64,000 nt of DNA from Saprospiraceae bacterium (GCA_026129545.1 JAHCHX010000001.1:1301501-1365500), one strand, 5' to 3'; positions 26,834 through 35,606 are shown, counted from the stretch's first letter. The notes: generated by a model from the sequence alone, not told the origin. Numbers and translations are program-made.

Positions 26834-28054
26834 GTGCAGCACCATCCGACCAGACTTCACCCGCTCCTCGTCCGCGCCGTCGCACAGGCGCTACTGAGTG
26901 TTTTTAGGGAAAATCGCCACGCCGACAAAGTGATTGAGCAGACGCTCAAGCAAAACCCCAAGGCAGGCAGCCGCGACCGTGCGTTCATCGCCGAGACCAC
27001 CTACGAAGTCGTGCGACACTATCGCCTCTACTGCGAAGTTTTGGGGGAGACACCTTTTTCCGAAGTTGATTTTTGGAAAACCATCGGCGTGCACCTGGTG
27101 AAAAACGACACTCCCCTACCCCACTGGACAGAATTCAAAACCCTGAAAATGAACGAGATAAAAAGCAAGTTGGAACAAGCCCAACACATTAGGGCGCTCC
27201 GCGAAAGCATCCCCGATTGGCTCGACGAAATGGGCAGCCGCGAACTCGGCCTCCTTTGGGACGACACGCTCGCCGCGCTCAATCAGCCCGCCCAAGTCGT
27301 GCTTCGTGCCAACCACCTGAAAACCGACCGCGCCGCCTTGCAAAAAACCTTGCGCGAGGAAGGCGTAGAGACACTTCCAGTAGGCGATGCCGATGCCTTG
27401 CTATTGACTCGTCGCCAAAACGTGTTCCAGACCAAAGCCTTCAAAAGCGGTTTGTTTGAAGTGCAAGATTATAGCAGTCAGCAAGTTGCGCTCATGCTTG
27501 CCCCCGCCCCAGGGATGCGTGTCGTGGATGCTTGTGCGGGAGGTGGCGGCAAAACGCTCCACCTCGCCGCCCTCATGCAAAATCGCGGCAGCCTCATCGC
27601 GCTCGACACCCACGCATGGAAATTGGACGAACTCCGACACCGCGCCCGCCGCGCCGGAGCCACCAACATCGAAACCCGCCCTATCGAAAATCGCAAAACC
27701 ATCAAACGACTCTATGGCTCTGCTGACTGCCTGCTACTCGATGTGCCGTGCAGCGGTCTCGGTGTGCTGCGCCGCAACCCCGACGCAAAATGGAAACTCA
27801 CGACCGAGTCCATTGACAATCTGCGCGTGGCGCAACAAGACATCCTACAAGCGTATAGCCCCATCGTAAAGCCCGGCGGGCGCATGGTCTATGCCACTTG
27901 CAGCATTCTGCCTTCGGAAAATCAAGAACAAGTGGAGACATTCTTGACGGGCGAGGTGGGCAAAAACTTCAAACTTTTGGAAGAAAAGAGAATTTTGCCC
28001 CAAGACGAAGGTTTTGACGGATTCTACATGGCCTTGTTCGAACGAGTGAAATAA
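26834..28054 (+). CDS. RsmB/NOP-family RNA (cytosine-5) methyltransferase
   Basis: This 406-residue protein starts at GTG immediately after the previous stop. The N-terminal NusB/RsmB-like helical region (RLHPLLVRAVAQALLSVFRENRHADKVIEQTLK) is followed by a Rossmann methyltransferase. The SAM motif is VVDACAGGGGKTLHLAALM. The catalytic cysteines are in LLLDVPCSGLGVLRRNPDAKW and YATCSILPSENQEQV, both present, as needed for m5C formation. The likely target is 16S rRNA position 967 (RsmB role), but tRNA or 23S targets are possible. Confidence 0.9.
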   Translation: MQHHPTRLHPLLVRAVAQALLSVFRENRHADKVIEQTLKQNPKAGSRDRAFIAETTYEVVRHYRLYCEVLGETPFSEVDFWKTIGVHLVKNDTPLPHWTEFKTLKMNEIKSKLEQAQHIRALRESIPDWLDEMGSRELGLLWDDTLAALNQPAQVVLRANHLKTDRAALQKTLREEGVETLPVGDADALLLTRRQNVFQTKAFKSGLFEVQDYSSQQVALMLAPAPGMRVVDACAGGGGKTLHLAALMQNRGSLIALDTHAWKLDELRHRARRAGATNIETRPIENRKTIKRLYGSADCLLLDVPCSGLGVLRRNPDAKWKLTTESIDNLRVAQQDILQAYSPIVKPGGRMVYATCSILPSENQEQVETFLTGEVGKNFKLLEEKRILPQDEGFDGFYMALFERVK

Positions 28055-28093
28055 CCAGACTAACAGATAACAGAATCAACAAATCACCAGATT

Positions 28094-29095
28094 TTGGCTA
28101 TCAAATCATTCTTCTGCATTGATGCCCACACCTGTGGCAACCCCGTGCGCGTCGTCGCGGGCGGCGGCCCGGTGCTCGAAGGCACCGACATGAGCGAAAA
28201 GCGCCAGCATTTCCTGCGCGAATTCGATTGGATTCGGCGTGGACTCATGTTTGAGCCACGCGGTCACGACATGATGTCAGGCAGCATCCTCTACCCGCCG
28301 AGTGACCCGGCAAACGACGTAGGCATCCTTTTCATCGAAACGAGCGGCTGTCTGCCCATGTGCGGGCATGGCACCATCGGCACGGTCACCGTCGCCATTG
28401 AGCAGGGTTTGGTAATGCCGAAGCAGCCCGGTTTTTTGAAACTTGAAGTTCCGGCTGGGGAAATTTTGGCTGAGTATAAGCAGGAGGGTAAAAAAATTAA
28501 GTCGGTGAAAATCAGGAACGTAAAGTCGTTTTTGCACTCCGAAAACATCGAAGTCGACTGTTCGGGTTTGGGAAGGCTGAAACTTGATGTGGCCTACGGC
28601 GGCAACTTCTACGGCATCGTTGACCCGCAGGAAAACTTTCCCGGTATGGAGCATTTTACGGCAGAACAGCTCGTCGTATGGGCACGGGAAATTCGCCAAA
28701 GAGTGAATGAAAAACACACGTTCGTTCACCCTGAAAACCCGACGATTTCAGGCATGAGCCATGTACAGTGGACGGGTAAAACCTTGAACGCCAACTCGAC
28801 AGCTCGCAACGCCGTTTTTTATGGCGACAAAGCGATTGACCGCTCGCCTTGCGGCACCGGTACTTCGGCGCGCATGGCGCAATGGCACGCGAAAGGGAAA
28901 CTAAAACTGGGTCAGGAATTCATACACGAGAGCATCATCGGCTCACAATTCATAGGCCGAATAGAAGAAGAAACGACCTTGGCCGCCCGCCCGGCCATTG
29001 TGCCCAGCATTGAAGGCTGGGCAATTGTTCATGGGTTCAATCACATCCTTTTCGACGATGATGACCCGTATGTGCATGGTTTTCAAGTGGTTTGA
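28094..29095 (+). CDS. 4-hydroxyproline 2-epimerase-like (proline racemase family)
   Basis: The protein has 333 residues; TTG at 28094 is the best start. The two catalytic cysteines are present: C90 in SGCLPMCGHGTIGT and C253 in DRSPCGTGTSAR. Having both points to an epimerase/racemase rather than the 3-hydroxyproline dehydratase variant, which replaces one cysteine. FEPRGHDMMSGSILYP matches the substrate-binding region of hydroxyproline epimerases. No D-hydroxyproline oxidase or dehydratase genes are near, although the D-amino-acid cluster lies 11 kb upstream. Its stop codon lies inside the terminator hairpin. Confidence 0.88.
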   Translation: MAIKSFFCIDAHTCGNPVRVVAGGGPVLEGTDMSEKRQHFLREFDWIRRGLMFEPRGHDMMSGSILYPPSDPANDVGILFIETSGCLPMCGHGTIGTVTVAIEQGLVMPKQPGFLKLEVPAGEILAEYKQEGKKIKSVKIRNVKSFLHSENIEVDCSGLGRLKLDVAYGGNFYGIVDPQENFPGMEHFTAEQLVVWAREIRQRVNEKHTFVHPENPTISGMSHVQWTGKTLNANSTARNAVFYGDKAIDRSPCGTGTSARMAQWHAKGKLKLGQEFIHESIIGSQFIGRIEEETTLAARPAIVPSIEGWAIVHGFNHILFDDDDPYVHGFQVV

Positions 29096-29137
29096 AGGCT
29101 TGCCCGGCCAAGCGGAGCGGCTGGGCAAGCCTTCAAA
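29091..29137. terminator. 15 bp perfect hairpin between convergent genes
   Basis: TTTGAAGGCTTGCCC (29091-29105) and GGGCAAGCCTTCAAA (29123-29137) pair without mismatch around a 17 nt loop. The left arm includes the epimerase stop codon and the right arm ends 3 bp before the next gene's stop. A/T stretches at each outer end make it a plausible two-way terminator. Confidence 0.75.
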
Positions 29138-29139
29138 GC

Positions 29140-29736
29140 TCAATACCCTCCCCACGCGCGGTCGCCTTTTTTGTAGTCAACCGTCGTGTATTTGCCGGGA
29201 TACTCGACGAAGCGCAGCGCCTGTGTCGCGCCAATTTCGGAGGTGAAATAGCCCCACAGCGCGAGGTCTTTGAATGCCTGAAAGTAGTGATTCGGGTCTT
29301 CCCGCTTCTTTTTGTTTTTCTGAAATTCCCGGCGTTCCTTGTCCACAGCTGTCAAAAACTCTGTGCGTTGCGCCGACGAGAGTTTCGTGAACGACTTTTT
29401 GCCGTATCGTTTTTGGCACTCAGATTCCAAAGTGGCAAGGCCGTCTATGAAGCGTTTTTGGTCGTCGGGTTCGTAGCAGTCGCTCACCATGACGGCCATG
29501 AACTGCCCGACTTTGGCAGCCTTTGCACCTGGCGTGTCGGTCGTGGGGATGATGGTGTCGGCCACTTCGTTCATGAGCTTGATTTGACTTTTGCTGAACA
29601 GGCCGATGCCCGCGTAGTCTTCGGGCAGGTCGTCGAGGGCATCCCAGTCAATGTTTTTTGCCAGCAGGCTGTCGGCGCCGAGCAGGCTGCCGCCGATGAG
29701 GAGGGATGTGCGTTGGAGAAGTTCTCTTCTATTCAT
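29140..29736 (-). CDS. Gluconate 2-dehydrogenase subunit 3 family protein
   Basis: This 198-residue protein begins MNRRELLQRTSLLIGGSLLGADSLLAK, a Tat-like signal (NRREL with hydrophobic core), then a helical domain (DYAGIGLFSKSQIKLMNEVADTIIPTTDTPGAKAAKVGQFMAVMVSDCY) typical of the small subunit that accompanies periplasmic GMC dehydrogenases. The large FAD subunit lies directly upstream (173 bp gap) on the same strand. The small subunit is thought to carry the FAD-loaded partner through Tat export. Confidence 0.88.
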   Translation of the reverse strand: MNRRELLQRTSLLIGGSLLGADSLLAKNIDWDALDDLPEDYAGIGLFSKSQIKLMNEVADTIIPTTDTPGAKAAKVGQFMAVMVSDCYEPDDQKRFIDGLATLESECQKRYGKKSFTKLSSAQRTEFLTAVDKERREFQKNKKKREDPNHYFQAFKDLALWGYFTSEIGATQALRFVEYPGKYTTVDYKKGDRAWGGY

Positions 29737-29909
29737 GTTGAGTGAGTGAATGTGCGAGTGAGTGAATAGGTTTCAAGGTTTTAGAGTTATTTTTTCCGTT
29801 GTTGGCATCCAGTTGACAACGGCACTGAGTTTTCCAATTGGTCATTCCTCTCCGCCAGCCAGCAGAAAGGAACGACACAAGGTTGTACTGCGGATTTGCA
29901 AATCCGCCG

Positions 29910-31586
29910 CTACAAATTCCCCTTCTTCAACTCCCCCACCGCATAATCCGCCGCCCGCGCCGTGAGCGCCATGAAGGTGAGCGAGGGATTGACACAGGAG
30001 ATGGAGGTCATGCAAGAGCCGTCGGTGACGAATACGTTGGGCACATCGTGCATCTGATTCCAGCGGTTGAGCACGGAGGTTTTCGGGTCGGCGCCCATTC
30101 GCATCGTGCCCATTTCGTGGATGGCCATGCCGGGGAAGGAGCCGTTGTCGAAGGTGTTGACGTTTTTCACGCCAGAGGCTTCGAGCATTTCGGCGGCGTC
30201 GGCCATCATGTCTTTGCGCATTTTGTACTCGTTTTCTTTGAGTTCGCAGTCAATAGCAAGGACATACTGGCCCCATTTGTCTTTCCGTGTTTTGTCGAGC
30301 GTGACCTTGTTTTCGTAGTACGGCAACATTTCGCCGAAGCCACCCATGCCAATGCTCCATTGGCCGGGTTCGCAAAGCGCTTCTTTGAAAGCAGCGCCAA
30401 CGCTGAGTTCGGCCACCTCGCGGCTCCAGCCCTGACGGCTGGCAGCACCTTGATAGCCGAAGCCACGCAAGTAATCTCGTTTATCGCCGAAAAGATTGCG
30501 GAAACGCGGGACGTAGATGCCGTTGGCGCGGCGGCCGTAAGTGATTTTGTCCTCGTAGCCTTCCACGATGCCGCCAGCGCCGCAGCGGAAGTGGTGGTCC
30601 ATGAGGTTGTGGCCGAGTTGGCCGCTTGAGTTGCCGATGCCGTCGGGCAGGCCGCCCATCTCGATGGAGTTCAGAAGCAGCTGTGTAGAGCCGAGCGTGG
30701 AGCCGCAGACGAAGATGATTTTGGCTTCGTACTCAATGGTTTGCATCGTTTCGGCATCAATGACCAGCACGCCTTTCGCCCGTTTTTTGTCTTTGTCATA
30801 AAGAATTTGATTGACGATGGAGAATGGCCGCAAGGTCAAATTCCCGGTGGCGACAGCGGCAGGCAAGGTGGACGATTGGGTGCTGAAATACGCCCCGAAC
30901 TGGCAACCGCGTGCGCACAGGTTGCGATACTGGCAAGAGCCACGCCCTTTGTGCTCTTGGGTCAGGTTGGCCACACGACCGATTATCATGCGGCGATGCT
31001 CCCATTTCGCCTTGATGCGGGCGGCCACTTCTTTTTCCACGATATTGAGTTCCATCGGCGGCAAAAACTTGCCGTCGGGCAGTTGTGGCAGTCCTTCCAA
31101 CGAGCCGCTGATGCCAGCAAACTCTTCCACATAATCGTACCACGGCGCAATGTCGGCATAGCGAATCGGCCAGTCAATAGCGATGCCTTCTTTGGCGTTG
31201 GCCTCAAAGTCGAAGTCGCTGAGGCGATAACTTTGGCGACCCCACATGAGCGATTTGCCGCCGACGTGGAAGCCACGATACCAGTCGAAACGCTTCACCT
31301 CGGTGTATGGGCATTCGAGGTCGTTGACCCACCAGTCGGGCGTGAACTCGTTGTAGGGGTAGTCGCGCTTTTGCACGGGGTGGGTGGCTTTCATCTCGTT
31401 GGTGAGCCTGCCCCGGTGCGGGAATTCCCAGATTTTCTTCGTTGCGGCTTGATAGTCCACGACATGTCGGACGTTTTTGCCGCGTTCTAGCATGATGGTT
31501 TTGAGACCTTTTTCGGTGAGTTCTTTTGCCGCCCAGCCTCCGGCGATACCGGAGCCGACCACAATTGCGTCGTATTTCTCTGCCAT
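29910..31586 (-). CDS. GMC-family FAD oxidoreductase
   Basis: This 558-residue protein opens with MAEKYDAIVVGSGIAGGWAAKELTEKGLKTIMLERG (FAD-binding GxGxxG). Mid-region motifs are GKSLMWGRQSYRLSDFDFEAN and CQYRNLCARGCQFGAYFSTQSS, and the end is VFVTDGSCMTSISCVNPSLTFMALTARAADYAV with the GMC C-terminal signature. It probably oxidises a sugar or polyol. It has no signal of its own and would travel with the Tat-signal subunit encoded downstream. Upstream lies the heptamer-repeat array, beginning ~15 bp before the start, so its leader is repeat DNA. Confidence 0.9.
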   Translation of the reverse strand: MAEKYDAIVVGSGIAGGWAAKELTEKGLKTIMLERGKNVRHVVDYQAATKKIWEFPHRGRLTNEMKATHPVQKRDYPYNEFTPDWWVNDLECPYTEVKRFDWYRGFHVGGKSLMWGRQSYRLSDFDFEANAKEGIAIDWPIRYADIAPWYDYVEEFAGISGSLEGLPQLPDGKFLPPMELNIVEKEVAARIKAKWEHRRMIIGRVANLTQEHKGRGSCQYRNLCARGCQFGAYFSTQSSTLPAAVATGNLTLRPFSIVNQILYDKDKKRAKGVLVIDAETMQTIEYEAKIIFVCGSTLGSTQLLLNSIEMGGLPDGIGNSSGQLGHNLMDHHFRCGAGGIVEGYEDKITYGRRANGIYVPRFRNLFGDKRDYLRGFGYQGAASRQGWSREVAELSVGAAFKEALCEPGQWSIGMGGFGEMLPYYENKVTLDKTRKDKWGQYVLAIDCELKENEYKMRKDMMADAAEMLEASGVKNVNTFDNGSFPGMAIHEMGTMRMGADPKTSVLNRWNQMHDVPNVFVTDGSCMTSISCVNPSLTFMALTARAADYAVGELKKGNL

Positions 31587-31601
31587 GAGTGTTATAGTGT
31601 T

Positions 31602-31932
31602 GGTTGCTGGTTGTTGGTTGTTCGTTGTTGGTTGTTGGTTGTTTGTTGTTGGTTGTTTGTTGTTCGTTGTTGGTTGTTGGTTGTTCGTTGGTGGTTGTTC
31701 GTTGGTGGTTGTTCGTTGGTGGTTGTTCGTTGGTGGTTGTTCGTTGGTGGTTGTTCGTTGGTGGTTGTTCGTTGTTCGTTGTTTGTTGGTGGTTGTTCGT
31801 TGGTGGTTGTTCGTTGGTGGTTGTTCGTTGGTGGTTGTTCGTTGGTGGTTGTTCGTTGGTGGTTGTTCGTTGGTGGTTGTTCGTTGGTGGTTGTTCGTTG
31901 GTGGTTGTTTGTTGGTGGGTGGTGGTTGGTAG
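31602..31932 (+). repeat. Heptanucleotide repeat array, left arm (G/T-rich on + strand)
   Basis: About 330 bp are built from 7-mers such as GTTGGTT, GTTCGTT, GTTTGTT and GGTGGTT. From 31683 the 14-mer GTTCGTTGGTGGTT recurs 14 times exactly, interrupted once at 31767-31794. The array fills the space between the GMC start and the four-helix-bundle gene's 3' end. The other arm at 32347-32466 has the same units in opposite orientation. All three frames stay open, giving spurious Val/Trp/Cys-rich reading frames. Confidence 0.95.
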
Positions 31933-31954
31933 AGTAGAGTTTAAAAGTTGATTT

Positions 31955-32320
31955 TTAGAGCAAAGAACTCAAATAACGAATGTAGCCGTTTACAATGGTG
32001 ATAGCAGTTTCAATTTTTTTCACGCCTTCTGAAAATTCTTCTGACGTCAGATAGCCGTCCTCTTTGGCTGAAATGGCATCGTCCCAAACTTCGTAGAGCG
32101 AACCTCGTGAAATTCGCACAAATTGAATATTCTCCCCGTGATGATGTCTTCCAAATCCTTCGGCAATATTTCGAGTAGTGGAGCGAGCAGCACGGCTCAT
32201 GTTGTCTTTCAAATCGTAGTCTTTCGGGAAATTTTCCTTGACGATTTTCCTCACCCATCGCACGACCTCACGGCAGGCTTTCCACGCTTCCAATTCTTCA
32301 AAGTGAGTAAGTTTTGCCAT
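31955..32320 (-). CDS. Four-helix-bundle protein (S23/IVP-Avd family)
   Basis: This 121-residue protein (FEELEAWKACREVVRWVRKIVKENFPKDYDLKDNMSRAARSTTRNIAEGFGR...FVRISRGSLYEVWDDAISAKEDGYL) matches the family of proteins encoded in 23S rRNA intervening sequences, related to the Avd accessory protein of diversity-generating retroelements. The conserved core is S..RAA.S...NIAEG..R. No reverse transcriptase or variable template repeat is visible, so a retroelement is not supported. It sits between two inverted heptamer arrays and between genes of a probable metabolic operon, as if inserted. Family members bind nucleic acid or RT; its own function is unknown. Confidence 0.9.
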   Translation of the reverse strand: MAKLTHFEELEAWKACREVVRWVRKIVKENFPKDYDLKDNMSRAARSTTRNIAEGFGRHHHGENIQFVRISRGSLYEVWDDAISAKEDGYLTSEEFSEGVKKIETAITIVNGYIRYLSSLL

Positions 32321-32346
32321 AATAAAACCTTTTCAAAAACGTGGTC

Positions 32347-32466
32347 AACTCTACAAACCAACAACCAAAAACGAACAACCACCAACGAACAACCACCAAC
32401 GAACAACAAACAACAAACAACAAACAACAAACAACGAACAACAAACAACGAACAACAAACAACCAA
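32347..32466 (-). repeat. Heptanucleotide repeat array, right arm (A/C-rich on + strand)
   Basis: About 120 bp of AACAAAC, AACGAAC, AACCACC and AACCAAC units, which read on the minus strand are GTTTGTT, GTTCGTT and GGTGGTT. It is the reverse complement type of the left arm, so an RNA spanning both would pair the arms and expose the four-helix-bundle gene as the loop. It begins 1 bp beyond the next gene's stop codon at 32468. Confidence 0.95.
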
Positions 32467-32467
32467 A

Positions 32468-33343
32468 CTACACATCACAGATATCAATCGCCTTCGCCAG
32501 CGAACCCAATTTATCCGTTGCCACCGGGATAAACTCCTGCGCCACATAGCCTTTGAACCCCGTAGCTGCAATGGCCCGCATGATGGCGGGGTAGTAAAGT
32601 TCCTGCGTTTCGTCAATTTCGTGACGGCCCGGCACCCCGGCGGTGTGGTAGTGGCCGAAGTACTGGTGATTGTTCTGAATCGTGCGAATCACGTCGCCCT
32701 CGTTGATTTGCATGTGGTAGATGTCCCACAGGATTTTGAAATTTTCGGAGCCGAGGCGTTTGCAAAGTTCCACTGTCCAGGGAGTGTTGTCGGCCATGTA
32801 GTCGGGGTGGTTCACTTTGGAGTTGAACACTTCGATTTGTAGCACCACGCCGTGTTTTTCCGCCAGCGACATGATTTTTTTCAGCCCCATCACGCAGTTT
32901 TTCAGCCCCGTCTCGTCGTCCATGCCGCGCTTATTGCCGCTAAAACAAATCAGGTTTTTATAGCCCGCCTTCGCCACAAGTGGTATCATTTCTGAGTAAT
33001 TCTGCACGAGTTTGTCGTGGAATTTCGGGTCGTTCCAGCCGTCCACAAGGTTGATTTCCGCGCCGTTGCACATGGAGGAGTCGAGGCCGTGTTTTTTCAG
33101 CGTGTCCCAATCTTTCGGCCCCACGAGGTCAATGGCCGTGATGCCGATTTGTTTAGCGAAAATGCAGAGCTCGTCGAGCGGCGTGTCGTTGAAGCACCAT
33201 CGGCAGACGGAATGGCGGATATTGCCTTTTCGCACCATCGTTCGTTCGCTCTCAGATATTTTTGTAAAAGAAAACGCGGGCGAAGCTGTCAGGGCGGCGG
33301 CTCCGGCGAGCATGGATTTGAGTACGCGGCGACGTGTGGGCAT
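32468..33343 (-). CDS. Exported TIM-barrel sugar isomerase/epimerase-like (hydroxypyruvate isomerase family)
   Basis: The chosen start MPTRRRVLKSMLAGAAALTASPAFSF gives 291 residues and a Tat-like signal (TRRRVLKS). The body is an AP-endonuclease-2-type TIM barrel (ITAIDLVGPKDWDTLKKHGLD, NLICFSGNKRGMDDETG, GVVLQIEVFNSKVNHPDYMADNT, KILWDIYHMQINEGDVIRTIQNN, YFGHYHTAGVPGRHEIDETQELYYPAI, GYVAQEFIPV), with the metal-binding Glu/Asp/His set of hydroxypyruvate isomerase. It probably heads the operon that continues with the GMC dehydrogenase. Confidence 0.85.
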   Translation of the reverse strand: MPTRRRVLKSMLAGAAALTASPAFSFTKISESERTMVRKGNIRHSVCRWCFNDTPLDELCIFAKQIGITAIDLVGPKDWDTLKKHGLDSSMCNGAEINLVDGWNDPKFHDKLVQNYSEMIPLVAKAGYKNLICFSGNKRGMDDETGLKNCVMGLKKIMSLAEKHGVVLQIEVFNSKVNHPDYMADNTPWTVELCKRLGSENFKILWDIYHMQINEGDVIRTIQNNHQYFGHYHTAGVPGRHEIDETQELYYPAIMRAIAATGFKGYVAQEFIPVATDKLGSLAKAIDICDV

Positions 33344-33599
33344 TTTTTTGAGCGATAAAACGATGAGTGAAAAACAGAGGGGCAAACTAAGTCAACTTAT
33401 CGGAGAAAATTTTTTCCTTTTTTCAAAAAAAAATAAAATTTGATTGCGCCGGACAGATGCTCGGTCAAACATGGTATCCAAAAGTGGCAAAACGGCGGAA
33501 GTTTGAGCGGTTGCTTGTTTTGTGAAAAACAAAAAATATCCAATGCCTATGTAATTTGCGATTATCCCGCGAACACTGACAGGGAAACAATTGGCAAAT

Positions 33600-34715
33600 A
33601 TGAAAATCAAGAAGAAGCATCTCACACAAATGTTGGCTGGCTTAATGCTGGGCGCGTTGGGGGGGTATGTCGGCATGAAGATGGGCAAGCACTTGGGGCA
33701 TTTCGCCCCTACTGACAACCTGTTTCAAAAGGTCGTGACCATCGCCACGGCGTTTTTTGCGTTGTGGTTTGCGCTGGCGTTCCACGAGATGGCGCATCTG
33801 GCCACAGGTCTGCGGCAGGGGTTTCGATTTCATCTTTATGTAGCTGGATTCTTGGGCATACGCCGCGACCCGGAAACGGAGCGTGTGGTCGTGTATTTCA
33901 ACACCGACCCACAACTCTTCGGCGGTGTGGCAGCGACCCTGCCTGTCGAGAACACACCTGACCTCACCCGACGTTTTGCCCGGCTGGTCGTAGCGGGGCC
34001 AATAGGCTCCTTGCTGCTGACGGTAGTGGGCGCTTGGGCTGGATGGCACCTGACGGGCGCCGAATCGGCTGGACTGCGATGGCTCGCGGTATTTTTCCTT
34101 GTCAGCGCCATCACCTCGTTTTTTTTGTTTCTGGCCACCACGGTACCAAGCCGAACCGGAATGTTTTTCACGGATCGGGCGCGTTATTTTCGCCTGACCG
34201 CCGGAGGCCAAACATCCGAGATAGAACGAGCCATGCTCTCGCTGATAGCGCACGCCCATTCGGGCAAATCCTTGGCGACGCTCGACATGACCGATGTTGA
34301 CACCGTGCGACAAGACAAGGACTACGCCATCTACGCCGACCTCTACGCTTACTCCCACTACTTGGCCACTCATCAGCCAGAACAAGCCTTGCAAGTGGCC
34401 GAACGATTGAGCGATTTGCCCGACGAGATGCCTCCAATTTTTCAAGCCGAATTGTTGAAAGAAGTGTGTTTTGCTGCCGCTTTTTTGAAAAATGACTCGG
34501 AAGGCGCAAATGCTTGTTGGAAAAAAATCGAAAAGCAATTGGCCCGAAGGAAGGATGTGTCGGCGCTGCGTATCAAGTCCGCACTGTCAAAAGTAAATGG
34601 AGAATTGGCCGAAGCAAAGCGATTGGCTCAACAGGCACTGGCAATGCTGGATAAAAAATCCGTATTGAGTGGCAGCGAGCTCCTTGAACGACAGCTATTG
34701 CAAACATTGGCTTGA
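33600..34715 (+). CDS. M50-like membrane metalloprotease with C-terminal helical repeats
   Basis: From ATG at 33600 (12 nt after AGGGAAAC) the protein has 371 residues. A TTG three codons earlier is possible but too close to that AGG. The N-terminal half has several membrane segments and the zinc motif HEMAH (FALAFHEMAHLATGL), as in site-2 proteases. ARLVVAGPIGSLLLTVVGAWAGW resembles the family's second conserved region, but the usual NxxPxxxLDG is not clear (TGMFFTDRARYF occurs instead). The C-terminal half is soluble and TPR-like (EQALQVAERLSDLPDEMPPIFQAEL). The substrate is unknown. Confidence 0.75.
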   Translation: MKIKKKHLTQMLAGLMLGALGGYVGMKMGKHLGHFAPTDNLFQKVVTIATAFFALWFALAFHEMAHLATGLRQGFRFHLYVAGFLGIRRDPETERVVVYFNTDPQLFGGVAATLPVENTPDLTRRFARLVVAGPIGSLLLTVVGAWAGWHLTGAESAGLRWLAVFFLVSAITSFFLFLATTVPSRTGMFFTDRARYFRLTAGGQTSEIERAMLSLIAHAHSGKSLATLDMTDVDTVRQDKDYAIYADLYAYSHYLATHQPEQALQVAERLSDLPDEMPPIFQAELLKEVCFAAAFLKNDSEGANACWKKIEKQLARRKDVSALRIKSALSKVNGELAEAKRLAQQALAMLDKKSVLSGSELLERQLLQTLA

Positions 34716-34876
34716 TGCAGACTACGTTTTGACATTTGCCCCTCAAATGAGGTTTGCATCGTTTTCCTGTTTCTGCTTATCGAATTTTTCTAAACATCGG
34801 CTCTTGCTTCCCGTTGTTTTGCAATTCAATTTTGAAAACCTTCACGAATAATATTCACTCAAATCAAATTTCTGTC

Positions 34877-35602
34877 ATGAAAAAATCGCTCTTTCTCGCA
34901 GCATCTCTTTTTTTGCTCAACGCTTTTGCTTTTGCTCAAAGCGCCGAGGACATCATTGCCAAACACATCAAAGCCATTGGTGGCGACAATTGGAGTAAAG
35001 TGAACTCCATAAAAATGGAGGCCACCATTGCTGCTGAAGCAGCCGCCGGAATGACTATTAGCTACTCCATGACGGCCATCCGCGACAAAGCAGCTCGCAT
35101 GGACGTGTCGGTGATGGGCATGAACCAAGTTTCTGTCGTCAACGGCGACAAAGGCTGGACCATCAATCCTTTTGCTGGCCAGACCTCTGCCGAACCGCTC
35201 ACCCCCGACCAAGTCAAAAACATGATGGACCAGACCGACATTGACGGAACTATCATTGGATATAAGGAGAAAGGCTACAAGGTGGAATATGTCGGCAAAG
35301 AAGACGTGGAAGGCACCGAGGCGCTCAAAATCAAGGTGGACAAGGGCGAAGGAAAACTGGAGTATCTCCTCTACGACCCGGAAAGCTACTACGAAATCAA
35401 AAACGTCCGGGTGGACAACGTGGATGGCCAAGAGGTCGAAACCGCCACAATATATTCCAATTTCAAGGCTGTGGACGGCATCACGATGCCCTATACCATG
35501 CAACAAGCCAACCCAATGATGGGCAGCACCACTATTTCTCTGACAAAAGTCACGCTCAACCCAACAGTGGACGAGAAGATTTTTGAAATGCCGAAGAAGT
35601 GA
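34877..35602 (+). CDS. Exported LolA/outer-membrane lipoprotein-sorting-like protein
   Basis: From MKKSLFLAASLFLLNAFAFAQ (signal peptide) the protein has 241 residues; the frame extends upstream, but that part has no family look. The mature sequence AEDIIAKHIKAIGGDNWSKVNSIKMEATIAAEAAAGMTISYSMTAIRDKAARMDVSVMGMNQVSVVNGDKGWTINPF continues as a half-barrel of beta strands, the LolA/LolB-like fold annotated in Bacteroidetes as outer membrane lipoprotein-sorting protein. It is likely a periplasmic carrier of hydrophobic ligands. The true ligand is unknown. Confidence 0.8.
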   Translation: MKKSLFLAASLFLLNAFAFAQSAEDIIAKHIKAIGGDNWSKVNSIKMEATIAAEAAAGMTISYSMTAIRDKAARMDVSVMGMNQVSVVNGDKGWTINPFAGQTSAEPLTPDQVKNMMDQTDIDGTIIGYKEKGYKVEYVGKEDVEGTEALKIKVDKGEGKLEYLLYDPESYYEIKNVRVDNVDGQEVETATIYSNFKAVDGITMPYTMQQANPMMGSTTISLTKVTLNPTVDEKIFEMPKK

Positions 35603-35606
35603 TTGT

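Noticed and set aside
31477..31951. Long Val/Trp/Cys/Leu-rich reading frames on the + strand
   Set aside because: They arise because the heptamer array has no stop codons in any frame; they have no start context or family resemblance.
31955..32320. Diversity-generating retroelement suggested by the Avd-like protein
   Set aside because: No reverse transcriptase, template repeat or variable repeat is visible nearby, and the family also includes non-retroelement proteins.
31602..32466. CRISPR array
   Set aside because: Units are 7/14 bp in direct tandem without spacers, and no cas gene is present.
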